Part shown: piece after piece, positions 45,309 through 54,368 of the stretch
Layout: the number at the start of each line of letters is the position of its first letter
How positions within the stretch are numbered: position 1 is the stretch's first letter
DNA from: Odoribacter sp.
GTDB lineage: Bacteria > Bacteroidota > Bacteroidia > Bacteroidales > Marinifilaceae
Assembly (NCBI GenBank): GCA_020024465.1
Contig: JAHHTT010000003.1
Coordinates: 26,866-90,865 of the forward strand
Direction: 5' to 3'
DNA length: 64,000 nucleotides
The notes under the pieces: generated by a model
The model's database searches: none
What the model saw: the letters and a program-made list of their open reading frames with translations, nothing else
What the model was told of the DNA's origin: nothing
Program-made: the position numbers and the translations under genes

Positions 45309-46793
45309 TTAACGGTACATAATTTCACTCTCAGGTAACGAAGGAACAAAACGAGCTTCAGAAACAGAAACATTCCGGTCCAAATAGGCATTCTCCGTCT
45401 TATCAATAACCCCTCCCAACCGTTTAAACATGAAAAATATCTGTCCTTCTCCATAAAACTCTCTCAAATACTCTCTTTTCAAACATTTCAAAAAATCAAT
45501 CTTATCAACGACAGGCAAAGCTGGTACTCCGCGTAAATCACGAATCTCGTTCAAAATTTGATATGATTCTGATAAGTCTGGAGCACATTCTGCTGCAATA
45601 TAATACATTTCACTCAATCGAATTAAAGGCATAAATGTAGCATAGAAAGGAATATTATCAGGATCTGGGAATTTTAATTTTTTATATTTTGCGAAAAAAT
45701 ATCCCGTAGAACCAACACTTGTAGCCGGAACCCATTGAGACTGAAATCTATAATCTCCAGTTTCTTCTGCAAACAAATGATTAATCAGATAATTTTCCCT
45801 CGTTTGCAATAAGAAACTACCAGCATTTTCTCCTTCAAAACTATATGTAAAAATATCAGAACGATTATTTTTATACATACCCATCAATACTTCTGTTGAA
45901 AACACACGATCTGCAGTTTGAGTATTTCCTAATAATTTAGCAGGATCAACAGGAGGAAAATGTTTTTTCACATTAACGTCACTAATCAATTCATTTGCCA
46001 CTTTTCCTGCATTTTCCTTATCTCCTGCATACAACAATACACGTGCCTTTAATGCTTTCACTGCATAATAGTTAAAACGGAGCTGTCTATATCTCAAAAA
46101 TACATCCGCATCCGCATCTTCTTCAGCAGCAGATGCCATTGGTCCCTCTTCGATAATAGGGTCTTGCCCCAAAAATTGCTCAGCTAAAACTATATCACGC
46201 AAAATATAATCATTAAGCACGACATCAGCACTCAACAAAGGCAAATTAGTAATTTTAATTGACTCATTATAAGGAATCGCTACCGCCGATGGTTTCACTC
46301 TATAGATCGGTCCAAACAAACGCAACATATCAAAATGCAAAAATGCTCGCAATGCCAACATTTCACCTTTCAATAACATAGCTTCTTTCTCGGATAAAAC
46401 CGTTTTCTGCTTTTCTATATTATCTAGTATTACATTACAGTTCAAAATCGTTTCATAAGCAGTTTGCCACACTGATGCTAACGTTGATTTCAACTGATCT
46501 CCCGAATAATTTGCAGTTACGGCATCTGACAACATAGTACCCGTACTTGAAATGGGGCTATAACGTAAAGCCATAACATCAATCATTTCGTAAGAAAGAT
46601 TACGTCCATACAATGAATTAGATACCAATTTATTATAAACTCCATTAACTGCAGCATAAAAGCCACTACGAGTAGCAAACAACTGTTCTTGAGTTTGTTT
46701 ATCTTTAGGCGTTACATCCAAATAGTTATCGCAACCAATTAAAAAACATCCCAAAAACAGTACTATTATCAATAAATTATTCTTTGTTTTCAT
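45309..46793 (-). CDS. SusD/RagB-family nutrient-binding outer membrane lipoprotein
   Basis: A 494-residue lipoprotein with lipobox LIGC (Cys21) and DNYLDVTPKDKQ, then the N-terminal SusD-like domain (ATRSGFYAAVNGVYNKL) and a TPR-like body with EMLALRAFLHFDMLRLFGPI. The C-terminal RagB region contains RLSEMYYIAAEC. It caps the SusC-like transporter. Glycan, peptide or other cargo cannot be told apart, since no glycan enzyme genes are present. Confidence 0.94.
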   Translation of the reverse strand: MKTKNNLLIIVLFLGCFLIGCDNYLDVTPKDKQTQEQLFATRSGFYAAVNGVYNKLVSNSLYGRNLSYEMIDVMALRYSPISSTGTMLSDAVTANYSGDQLKSTLASVWQTAYETILNCNVILDNIEKQKTVLSEKEAMLLKGEMLALRAFLHFDMLRLFGPIYRVKPSAVAIPYNESIKITNLPLLSADVVLNDYILRDIVLAEQFLGQDPIIEEGPMASAAEEDADADVFLRYRQLRFNYYAVKALKARVLLYAGDKENAGKVANELISDVNVKKHFPPVDPAKLLGNTQTADRVFSTEVLMGMYKNNRSDIFTYSFEGENAGSFLLQTRENYLINHLFAEETGDYRFQSQWVPATSVGSTGYFFAKYKKLKFPDPDNIPFYATFMPLIRLSEMYYIAAECAPDLSESYQILNEIRDLRGVPALPVVDKIDFLKCLKREYLREFYGEGQIFFMFKRLGGVIDKTENAYLDRNVSVSEARFVPSLPESEIMYR

Positions 46794-46803
46794 ATTTCAC
46801 CAT

Positions 46804-49800
46804 TTAGAAATTCAACGAAAGTCCTAATTCCACTGTACGTGCAAACGGGTAAAGTGTTCCACGTTCAGACTTTATAGTGGAAGCACGGAATACATCACGC
46901 ATAGATGCCTGAATTTTAAAGCTACTCAAACCTGCCTTACGAATCCAACCATCCAAAAATTCATAACCAACATAAATTGATTCCAACGCCAAAGCATTCT
47001 CTTTTTGAATAAAGCGACTAGACATCGGTGTACTGGAAGCATCTGCTATATTTTTGAACTTTCTAATGTCACCTGGCTTTTGCCATCTTTCATAAAGAGC
47101 TCGTTTATCTTGGTTATAAATAATTTGAGAATCGGATATATTTTCCACTTTCGTATAAAGAGCCTCATTAAATAAACTGGCTCCCATTTGATAACGGAAG
47201 TTTAAACTCAACGAAAATCCTTTATAAGCAAATGAAGTTCCTAAAATACCTTCAATATCAGGACGCGAGTTTCCACAAATCACTTCATTGTCATAGCTGT
47301 AGTCATAAGTATAATTTCCTTCTTTATCATAGAACAATTCACGACCGGTAGAAGGGTCTATACCGGCAGATCTTACAGCCCAAAGGTCATCCGGATCAGC
47401 ACCGTCATAATAACGTATGGTATTTCTACTCTTTCCATACTCATTCAAACTGCTCAATTTATTTCCAATCTCATCTAATTCTGTCTTCTGAGTTCTTAAG
47501 TTACCCCTAACCGACCAAGAAAGACGTTTGTCCAAATTCTGGATAATATAATAAGACAAGGATGCTGTCAAACCCTGGGAAATCTGCTTACCTGCATTCG
47601 TTGCATAAGCAGTCACTCCTGATGAAGTGGGCATATTAATACTGATTAACAAGGGATCGGTTACCTTATGATAATAATCAATGGTTGCTGTCAGTCGTTT
47701 ATTCAATAAAGTGATATCAATACCAACGTTTTTATCCAAAGTAATCTGCCAATCCAAATCCGGATTGCCCAATTGTGCCAAAGCAGCTCCCATTCCGAAA
47801 TAATTGGAAGAACCATATTGGAAATCAAATGTTGTCAAAGTTTTTGAAGACTCAAATCCCTGATTACCAGGGTTACCGATTGAACCTCTTATTTTCAAGA
47901 AATCAATCCAACCAATATTGTTTTTGATAAATGTTTCATTATGCAAATTCCAGCCCAAACCTACCGACCAGGTACCTGTAAAACGACGGGAAGAACCAAA
48001 TACAGACGAACCGTTCTCTCGCAAACTAATATCCAACTGATAGCGATTATCAAATGAATAGCCTCCGTTAAAATAGAAATTTACCGAGCGCGAAACGCTC
48101 TCATAAAACGTAGGAGCCCCGTATTCAGGATATCCATTGGCAAAAGAAGGATAGGTAAAATCTCCAACTGGAAATCCCGAGGCAGAATATCCTTGTGTCA
48201 ATGCAGTGCTACCAAACAAGTTACCGCCGGCAACCAAATTCACTTGGTGTTTGCCAAAAACTTTCGCATAAGTCAACGTCAACTCTCCTTCATATTGTGT
48301 TTGATCTGTTGTTGTAGAGGTATATTCTCCTTTTTTAGTTTCATCTTTAATATCATCATAACGAGTATCTTCACGGGATATAAATCTTTCTGTATCATCT
48401 TTTGTATAGGTGATACCGAAGCGAGCTCTTGTCTTAAAAGCTGCTGTCGGAGTATATTCAGCTACAAAATAGTTCTGAAAAGTGAGTGATTTTCCCTCAT
48501 CACGGCTATTCTGACTGGCATTCCATAATGGATTGGCAGCGCGAATACGTTTAGGAGTATCTTGCTTTTCCAACCATTTTTCTATACTCCCGTCGTCATT
48601 TGTTTTTTTATAATAAGGATTTGCAGCAGCATAATTACTAAATGAAACGATAGGATTTTCCATTTTAGTCAAATTAAAAGACATTTTGTTGCTAAACTGA
48701 AATTTAGATACCCGATAAATCAAATCCAAGTTACCGCTGATTATTTCACGCTTAGAATCCTTCATGACACCACTGTTTCCGTTATAACCGGCTCCCAGAC
48801 CAAATAAGAAACTGCCTTCACCTCCCTGCACATAAAGTGAATGCTTATGATTGACACCTACTCGCAAAGGATCTGCCAGCCAATAAGTATCCAAACCTCC
48901 TTCTATAGCCTTTAATTTAGCATAATATTGCTCCTTCAATTTTATATCTGAAATTTTGTCTCCAGAAGCATAGCGACCAGTCAAACGCTCAAACTCCAAT
49001 TTTTCACGAGAATTCATCAAATTATAACTTGACAAATCTGGTATCGTAAAATTTGCATTACCGTTATAGCTAACCATTAATTTACCGGCTTGCGGTTTAA
49101 CTGTTTCAACTACAACGACACCATTTGCTGCTTTAGAACCATAAATTGCCGTAGAAGCAGCATCCTTCAAAATAGTAATTGAAGCCACTCGATTTATATC
49201 CAAGTCACTAATAGCTTGCAAAGTTGACTCAAATCCATCCAATATAAACAAAGGCTGATTGGGATCTGCTTCCAATTCATCACGTAATCCCAACATACTG
49301 GATTTTCCACGAATCTCCATATTTGGCAAACGGTTGGGGTCTGAACCGTATAAATTATCATCGATAATTGCAAAAGCAGGATCCAGTGTTTTCAAACTCT
49401 GCAAAATATTCTGGGTACCCATCGTTTTCAAATCTTCAGAAGTATAGGTACTTGCTGAACCTGTAAAACTCTCTTTCTTACGAGTATAAATACCTGTTGC
49501 AACAACTTCTTTCAATGTTTCTGCTGACTCTTTCAATACCACTTTTATCAATTTCGAAGGATCGCTAACGACAACTTCCTTTGACTCCATTCCTATAAAC
49601 GAAAACAATAATACCAAGTTCTCCATTTTCGGCAATGACAACTCAAAATATCCTTTTGCATCCGTTGCAGTACCGAGTTGTGTACCTTTCACCAAAACGG
49701 TTACTCCTGGCAAAATCTGACCTCCATTATCTTTCACTTCACCTCTCACCACAATTTTATCCACTTGAGCAGTTTCCTTTAAAGGAGTTATCACAATCGT

Positions 49801-50139
49801 TTTACCTTCCAATGAATAGCGGAATTTGCTACCTAAGATACAATTCAATACCTCATCAATTTGCATCTCCCTTTCTTGAAATTTCACCTTTCTGCCAACA
49901 TTCAATAATTCAGTATTGTAAAACACATTATACTGCAACTGAGTTGTAATAACATCCAATACTTCTTTAACTGTCAATTCTTTTGACTGAAAGGTCAACT
50001 TTTCCTGTTGTGTAAATACAGAAGCACTTACAGGTAATATTCCTGCCGAGCACATCAAAAACATCCACCCTACAGCCAAGAAGCATCGTCTTACTTTGTT
50101 GTTCGTACAAAGTAATGTAAACAAACTTTTCTTGTTCAT
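46804..50139 (-). CDS. SusC/RagA-family TonB-linked outer membrane transporter
   Basis: A 1,111-residue TonB-dependent receptor. Signal region about 1-42; STN secretin/TonB N-terminal domain about 48-115, which is the signalling domain read by FecR; a carboxypeptidase-regulatory-like domain about 130-210 (VRGEVKDNGGQILPGVTVLVKGTQLGTATD); the plug with a variable Ton-box-like region about 225-345; then the beta-barrel, ending in ELGLSLNF. The STN domain and the adjacent sigma/FecR genes mean transport is coupled to transcription. Confidence 0.95.
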   Translation of the reverse strand: MNKKSLFTLLCTNNKVRRCFLAVGWMFLMCSAGILPVSASVFTQQEKLTFQSKELTVKEVLDVITTQLQYNVFYNTELLNVGRKVKFQEREMQIDEVLNCILGSKFRYSLEGKTIVITPLKETAQVDKIVVRGEVKDNGGQILPGVTVLVKGTQLGTATDAKGYFELSLPKMENLVLLFSFIGMESKEVVVSDPSKLIKVVLKESAETLKEVVATGIYTRKKESFTGSASTYTSEDLKTMGTQNILQSLKTLDPAFAIIDDNLYGSDPNRLPNMEIRGKSSMLGLRDELEADPNQPLFILDGFESTLQAISDLDINRVASITILKDAASTAIYGSKAANGVVVVETVKPQAGKLMVSYNGNANFTIPDLSSYNLMNSREKLEFERLTGRYASGDKISDIKLKEQYYAKLKAIEGGLDTYWLADPLRVGVNHKHSLYVQGGEGSFLFGLGAGYNGNSGVMKDSKREIISGNLDLIYRVSKFQFSNKMSFNLTKMENPIVSFSNYAAANPYYKKTNDDGSIEKWLEKQDTPKRIRAANPLWNASQNSRDEGKSLTFQNYFVAEYTPTAAFKTRARFGITYTKDDTERFISREDTRYDDIKDETKKGEYTSTTTDQTQYEGELTLTYAKVFGKHQVNLVAGGNLFGSTALTQGYSASGFPVGDFTYPSFANGYPEYGAPTFYESVSRSVNFYFNGGYSFDNRYQLDISLRENGSSVFGSSRRFTGTWSVGLGWNLHNETFIKNNIGWIDFLKIRGSIGNPGNQGFESSKTLTTFDFQYGSSNYFGMGAALAQLGNPDLDWQITLDKNVGIDITLLNKRLTATIDYYHKVTDPLLISINMPTSSGVTAYATNAGKQISQGLTASLSYYIIQNLDKRLSWSVRGNLRTQKTELDEIGNKLSSLNEYGKSRNTIRYYDGADPDDLWAVRSAGIDPSTGRELFYDKEGNYTYDYSYDNEVICGNSRPDIEGILGTSFAYKGFSLSLNFRYQMGASLFNEALYTKVENISDSQIIYNQDKRALYERWQKPGDIRKFKNIADASSTPMSSRFIQKENALALESIYVGYEFLDGWIRKAGLSSFKIQASMRDVFRASTIKSERGTLYPFARTVELGLSLNF

Positions 50140-50177
50140 ACTTTTAGATTTTAGTTAGTAATATAGAAACATCTATG

Positions 50178-51278
50178 TTAATCAACACGACTCACCATCA
50201 CCGTTTTACCTTGTATATCAAAACGGATATTGGCAGTTCGTTCCAGATAACGCAACACGACATCAAAAGAATTATATTTATTAATCGTTCCACCAAAATG
50301 CCAATCCTTAAGCTCCGAATGAATATAGAATACCTCAAAATCATACCATCTTGACAATTTCCGAATGATATCTTCCAAACGTTCATCTTGAAAAATGACC
50401 TTTCCTTCTTTCCAAGAAGAATATTGTAAAGGATTTACCTTCACAATTTTTATTTCACCTGTTGCTCTGTCAGCGGTAAAATGATCACCAGGAATTAAAG
50501 TATATAATAAACCTGCATTATTGATTTCAACTTTACCTTCTATCAAGGTCGTATTCCAATTTCCATCAGAAGCATAGTTAGAAACATTAAAACTCGTTCC
50601 CAACACTTTTATTGAATTGCCGTTTATCTGAATATAAAACGGTCGTGAAGAATCCGGAGCCACTTCAAAATAAGCCTCTCCGTCTAATTGTACAACTCTC
50701 TGCATGCCAATAAAATTCACAGGATAACGTAAAGTTGTTTCTGAGTTCAACCATACACGTGTTCCGTCTGCTAAAATCAAAAAATATTCACAACCTTTAG
50801 GAATATATAAAGTATTATAAACCTCTTTCCCTACTATTTTTTGCTTTTTACCAACGACATACTTCAAAGATAATGAATCACTAATGACAACATCTGCATC
50901 TGCTTCTCTAATTGGTTGCGCTATACTATCGGCTAAAGATATCATCTTGCCATCAGCCAATGTCAAGACCGGCACCCCAGTAGCTCTCATAATTTCCTGA
51001 ACAACTGGAATCACTGTAGATTTTTTTGAAGAATACCAAATCAAAATTCCCCCAACTCCAAATAATAAAACAGCAATAGCTGCCACCATTGGCATTAAAA
51101 AACGACGATTTTTTCCACGATTTTTTCCACGATTTTTTTCTTTAAAACGTTGCCATCCTTCTATACTATCATAGAGGCCTGCCTGCATCCTGTTTTTGGC
51201 AATCCACAACCAAAACAATTCCTTTTCTGTAAATTTTTGTTTCATTCCAATCTTTTGTTTCATGTATAAGATACACAT
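50178..51278 (-). CDS. FecR-family anti-sigma factor
   Basis: A 366-residue inner-membrane protein: cytoplasmic N-terminus, single TM helix about 65-90 (FLMPMVAAIAVLLFGVGGILIWY), FecR domain about 150-250 (GCEYFLILADGTRVWLNSETTLRYP) and a DUF4974 C-terminus about 290-366. It holds the partner sigma factor until the SusC STN domain signals. The first ATG abuts the sigma-gene stop; Met6 (51263) or Met12 (51245) are also possible. Three tandem Lys-Asn-Arg-Gly-type units precede the TM helix. Confidence 0.92.
   Translation of the reverse strand: MCILYMKQKIGMKQKFTEKELFWLWIAKNRMQAGLYDSIEGWQRFKEKNRGKNRGKNRRFLMPMVAAIAVLLFGVGGILIWYSSKKSTVIPVVQEIMRATGVPVLTLADGKMISLADSIAQPIREADADVVISDSLSLKYVVGKKQKIVGKEVYNTLYIPKGCEYFLILADGTRVWLNSETTLRYPVNFIGMQRVVQLDGEAYFEVAPDSSRPFYIQINGNSIKVLGTSFNVSNYASDGNWNTTLIEGKVEINNAGLLYTLIPGDHFTADRATGEIKIVKVNPLQYSSWKEGKVIFQDERLEDIIRKLSRWYDFEVFYIHSELKDWHFGGTINKYNSFDVVLRYLERTANIRFDIQGKTVMVSRVD
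51106..51140. repeat. 12-bp tandem repeat within the FecR gene
   Basis: Two full copies and one partial copy of a 12-base unit (51106-51117, 51118-51129, 51130-51140), encoding basic KNRG repeats just before the TM helix. Each change of one unit would add or remove four residues in frame. Confidence 0.7.
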
Positions 51279-51878
51279 CTAACAAAATCGGGTGATTGTT
51301 TTTACAGAAAAAATTAAAAACAAGGAAATTTTTTTATCCGAATCCATTTCTTGGCGAATAATCCGATAAGCTTTGGTTATATGAGTTTTGACTGTATTTA
51401 CAGAAATAAATAATTCATCTGCAATTTCCGTATATTTTTTCCTTTCCAAACAACTCATTACAAATACTTTCAAGCATTGTGGCGGCAATTTTTGCATAAT
51501 CTGCTCGATTCGCTCTATATCATGTTCCTCTTCTTCTGAATAATCTGAATTTTGTAAATCTTCTATATAACTCAACAGTTTGGAATCATGACTACGTTGT
51601 CTTGCGTAATTTTCCAATCTCCTCAATGCTCTATGACGTACAGCTGTATAAAAACAAGCTGATACTGATTTATCCAGTTCGATTTGCAAACGGTGTTCCC
51701 AAAAATACAGAAACATATCCTGCACGACATCTTCTGCTTGTGTAGAATCACCCAAAAATCCTTCTGCATAACGGCATAAAGGAACGTAATACTTATGAAA
51801 TAGTTTTTCAAAAGCACTACAATCATCTTTACGGACGGATTCCCAATACTGAATATCTACATCAATCACCTTATTCAT
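51279..51878 (-). CDS. ECF RNA polymerase sigma factor
   Basis: A sigma-70 family protein of about 199 residues. Region 2: FEKLFHKYYVPLCRYAEGFLGDSTQAEDVVQDMFLYFWE. Region 4: LPPQCLKVFVMSCLERKKYTEIADELFISVNTVKTHITKA. I place the start at 51878 (MNKVIDVDI), since the upstream extension is unlike the family. It should direct transcription of the SusCD genes once released by FecR. Confidence 0.93.
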   Translation of the reverse strand: MNKVIDVDIQYWESVRKDDCSAFEKLFHKYYVPLCRYAEGFLGDSTQAEDVVQDMFLYFWEHRLQIELDKSVSACFYTAVRHRALRRLENYARQRSHDSKLLSYIEDLQNSDYSEEEEHDIERIEQIMQKLPPQCLKVFVMSCLERKKYTEIADELFISVNTVKTHITKAYRIIRQEMDSDKKISLFLIFSVKTITRFC

Positions 51879-52021
51879 CCAATAGAATAAACATAAACAC
51901 AAAAATAAATAAAATAATCTATTTCATACATCAGTAGTTTAAATTGAATTTCCAACGATGGTGAAATAATTCATTTCCCATATATTATATACTCTCAATC
52001 AATGACATCAAATAAAAAACA

Positions 52022-52056
52022 TTCGACTGTTATAGTATTTCTCTACAACAATCGAA
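52022..52056 (-). terminator. Terminator after the aminopeptidase gene
   Basis: A 10-bp stem with one wobble pair (52022-52031 with 52047-52056), followed on the minus strand by a T run. It lies about 30 bases beyond the pepP stop. Confidence 0.65.
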
Positions 52057-52084
52057 CGCCATTGATTAAAATCATTCACAAACC

Positions 52085-53476
52085 TTATTCCGCCATGATT
52101 GCTTCAACTTCTTCCACCGTAATCGGAGTTCGTTTATCACCTAAAAATCGGGAACCCGTAGAAGTAATTAAAATATCATCTTCCAAACGAATTCCTCCAA
52201 AATCCTTGAATGTCTCGATCTTATCATAATTCAAGAATTCTTTATGCATACCATGCTCTTTCCACTGATCAATCAAAGCAGGAATAAAATAGCAACCAGG
52301 CTCGTCTGTAATTACAAACCCCTCCTGCAGACGACGTCCCATACGCAAAGAAGAAGTGCCAAATTGCTGAATTGGACGAATTTCATCATCATATCCAACA
52401 TATATTTGACCAAGATCCTCCATATCGTGAACATCTAATCCCATCATATGTCCTAAACCGTGAGGCATAAACAAAGCATGAGCACCGGCAGTAACAGCTT
52501 CGTTTATATTCCCTTTCATTAAACCTAAATCTTTCAATCCCTGAGCCAACACTTTACATACTTCAAGATGCACATACTGATAAGTTACTCCCGGTTTGGC
52601 AATTTCTATAGCTTTATTGTTAGCAGCCAAAACCACATTATACACATCCTTTTGCCGATTATTAAATTTTCCTCCGACAGGTATTGTACGCGTAAAGTCA
52701 GAACAATAATTCATATTATTTTCAGCACCTGCATCAGTCAACATCATACGCCCCACCTGCAAAATCTGACTATGATCATGATTATGCAACGTCTGTCCGT
52801 TCTGCGACAGAATAACCGGGAATGACACCGTACTTCCATATGATGCAGCAATACCTTCCAACACTCCTGCAATATATTGTTCTTTTACACCCGGCTTACA
52901 ATGACGCATAGCAGCAGTATGCATCTCATAACCGATATTACAAGCCTTCGTTATCTCTTCAATCTCACAAGTCTCTTTCACTGAACGCAATGAGACCACA
53001 GCTTTAATCAATTCTAAAGAAGCATATTCCTTAACCAATGAATGGTGAATTCCAAGCAATTCTTCAATCAAAATCTTATTACGGAAACGGTAAGGCGGTA
53101 AGAAATGAATCTGACGTCCTGCTGCGATAGCCTGTCTCAGACAATCTGCCAATTTCGCAAAAACAGCAGTTTTTTCAACGCCAACGTCAGCAGCCATATC
53201 CCTGACACTTGGCTGTGGACCCATCCAAATAATATCATCCATATCAACATCGTTGCCAAATAAATATTCATCGCCATTATCGATGTCTATCACTCCGGCA
53301 AAACCCGGCTGATTAATTCCAAAAAAATATAAAAAGGAACTGTCCTGACGGAATTTATAAGTGTTATCTGTATAATTTGCAGGAGCTTCCCCGTTACCCA
53401 GAATCAACACTAATCCATTTCTCATTCTTTCTTTCAGACGAGCACGTCTGTTCATGTAAACGCTTTTGTCAAACAT
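52085..53476 (-). CDS. pepP: Xaa-Pro aminopeptidase (aminopeptidase P)
   Basis: A 463-residue M24B metallopeptidase that removes N-terminal residues before proline. The N-terminal domain (about 1-175) begins RRARLKERMRNGLVLILGNG; the pita-bread catalytic domain has the metal ligands in TDAGAENN and CSDFTRTIP (two Asp), HGLGHMMGLDVHD (His), TDEPGCYFIP (Glu) and RLEDDILIT (Glu). Cytoplasmic, monocistronic by spacing. Confidence 0.93.
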   Translation of the reverse strand: MFDKSVYMNRRARLKERMRNGLVLILGNGEAPANYTDNTYKFRQDSSFLYFFGINQPGFAGVIDIDNGDEYLFGNDVDMDDIIWMGPQPSVRDMAADVGVEKTAVFAKLADCLRQAIAAGRQIHFLPPYRFRNKILIEELLGIHHSLVKEYASLELIKAVVSLRSVKETCEIEEITKACNIGYEMHTAAMRHCKPGVKEQYIAGVLEGIAASYGSTVSFPVILSQNGQTLHNHDHSQILQVGRMMLTDAGAENNMNYCSDFTRTIPVGGKFNNRQKDVYNVVLAANNKAIEIAKPGVTYQYVHLEVCKVLAQGLKDLGLMKGNINEAVTAGAHALFMPHGLGHMMGLDVHDMEDLGQIYVGYDDEIRPIQQFGTSSLRMGRRLQEGFVITDEPGCYFIPALIDQWKEHGMHKEFLNYDKIETFKDFGGIRLEDDILITSTGSRFLGDKRTPITVEEVEAIMAE

Positions 53477-53689
53477 ATCTTTAATTTGTTAGTAAATGCT
53501 ATTAAAAATGTGTCACAAGATAGAAATAAAATCTGACAAAAAAAAACCTCCAAAACTTATTTTCTACTTTGATCCATTTCGGTAAGAAGAATAAAATTCC
53601 GGTAAGAAACAAGCTTCAAACCAAGTCTTCTGATTGTTATTTAAATTCAATCTAAACATGAGAAACCATAAATAATCTTTCGATTTTAC
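53477..53689. other. Intergenic region before mce promoter
   Basis: About 210 AT-rich bases between the divergent pepP and mce genes. No supported gene or RNA was seen. No exact TAnnTTTG element for pepP was found. Confidence 0.4.
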
Positions 53690-53720
53690 TTGATAATCGT
53701 AATTACAATCTGTAATTTTG
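53690..53720 (+). promoter_or_regulatory. mce-mmd operon promoter
   Basis: TTG at 53690-53692, a 20-base spacer and TAATTTTG at 53713-53720. This gives a leader of about 120 bases before mce. A second, weaker element (TAATTTG) occurs nearer the gene, close to 53795. Confidence 0.65.
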
Positions 53721-53846
53721 AAACGATTTTCAAGGAGAGACATTCTAAAAAAATCAAAAAAAAGTGTGGAAAGTAGCTTTTTGAAATACAATAATTTGAA
53801 AATCAATTAATTTAAAATATATTCTTTAATTAATAACTTTTATTTT

Positions 53847-54251
53847 ATGAAACCAACACATATCGAACACATCGGTATTGCCGTTAAGAGTTTGGAAGAA
53901 GCTATTCCTTTCTATGAAAAAGTTTTAGGCTTGGAATGCTATGCAGTGGAAGAAGTTGCGGACCAAAAGGTTAAAACAGCATTCTTTATGGTAGGGCAGA
54001 CAAAAATTGAATTATTGGAATCAACAGACCCGGAAGGACCTATCGGTAAATTCGTAGAGAAAAACGGAGGCGGTATGCATCACATGGCATTTGCAGTAGA
54101 AGATGTAGCACAAGCCTTAAATGAGGCTGCTGAATCCGGATGTCAATTGATTGACAAAGCACCGCGTAAAGGTGCAGAAGGTTTACAGATTGGATTCTTG
54201 CATCCGAAATCAACCAACAGAGTATTAACTGAACTTTGCGGTAAAAAATAA
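53847..54251 (+). CDS. mce: Methylmalonyl-CoA epimerase
   Basis: Interconverts (R)- and (S)-methylmalonyl-CoA between the mutase and the decarboxylase. The 134-residue vicinal-oxygen-chelate protein has IEHIGIAVKSLEEAIPFYEKVLGL, the metal ligand His in GGGMHHMAFAVED and the C-terminal Glu in RVLTELCG. First gene of the propionate operon. Confidence 0.95.
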   Translation: MKPTHIEHIGIAVKSLEEAIPFYEKVLGLECYAVEEVADQKVKTAFFMVGQTKIELLESTDPEGPIGKFVEKNGGGMHHMAFAVEDVAQALNEAAESGCQLIDKAPRKGAEGLQIGFLHPKSTNRVLTELCGKK

Positions 54252-54270
54252 AAAGTTCAACAATTAAGAT

Positions 54271-54337
54271 AATTTGAAGATGTGAAAATGTAATACCCAC
54301 TAACAAAAGGCAATTGACATTTTCACATCTTCAAATT
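54271..54337. repeat. 21-bp inverted repeat between mce and mmdA
   Basis: Perfect 21-bp arms at 54271-54291 and 54317-54337 around a 25-base loop, filling most of the 117-base gap. In RNA it would form a long A/U-rich hairpin. There is no clean T tract, so it may be a processing or partial-termination site or a REP-like element. Confidence 0.7.
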
Positions 54338-54368
54338 TTCAAATCAAAACATCTTTAAATTTAATATT

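Noticed and set aside
53564..53806. 80-codon minus-strand frame in the gap before mce
   Set aside because: It reads through the mce promoter region in AT-rich DNA, has no recognisable domain, and is rich in Phe/Leu/Asn as expected of chance frames there.
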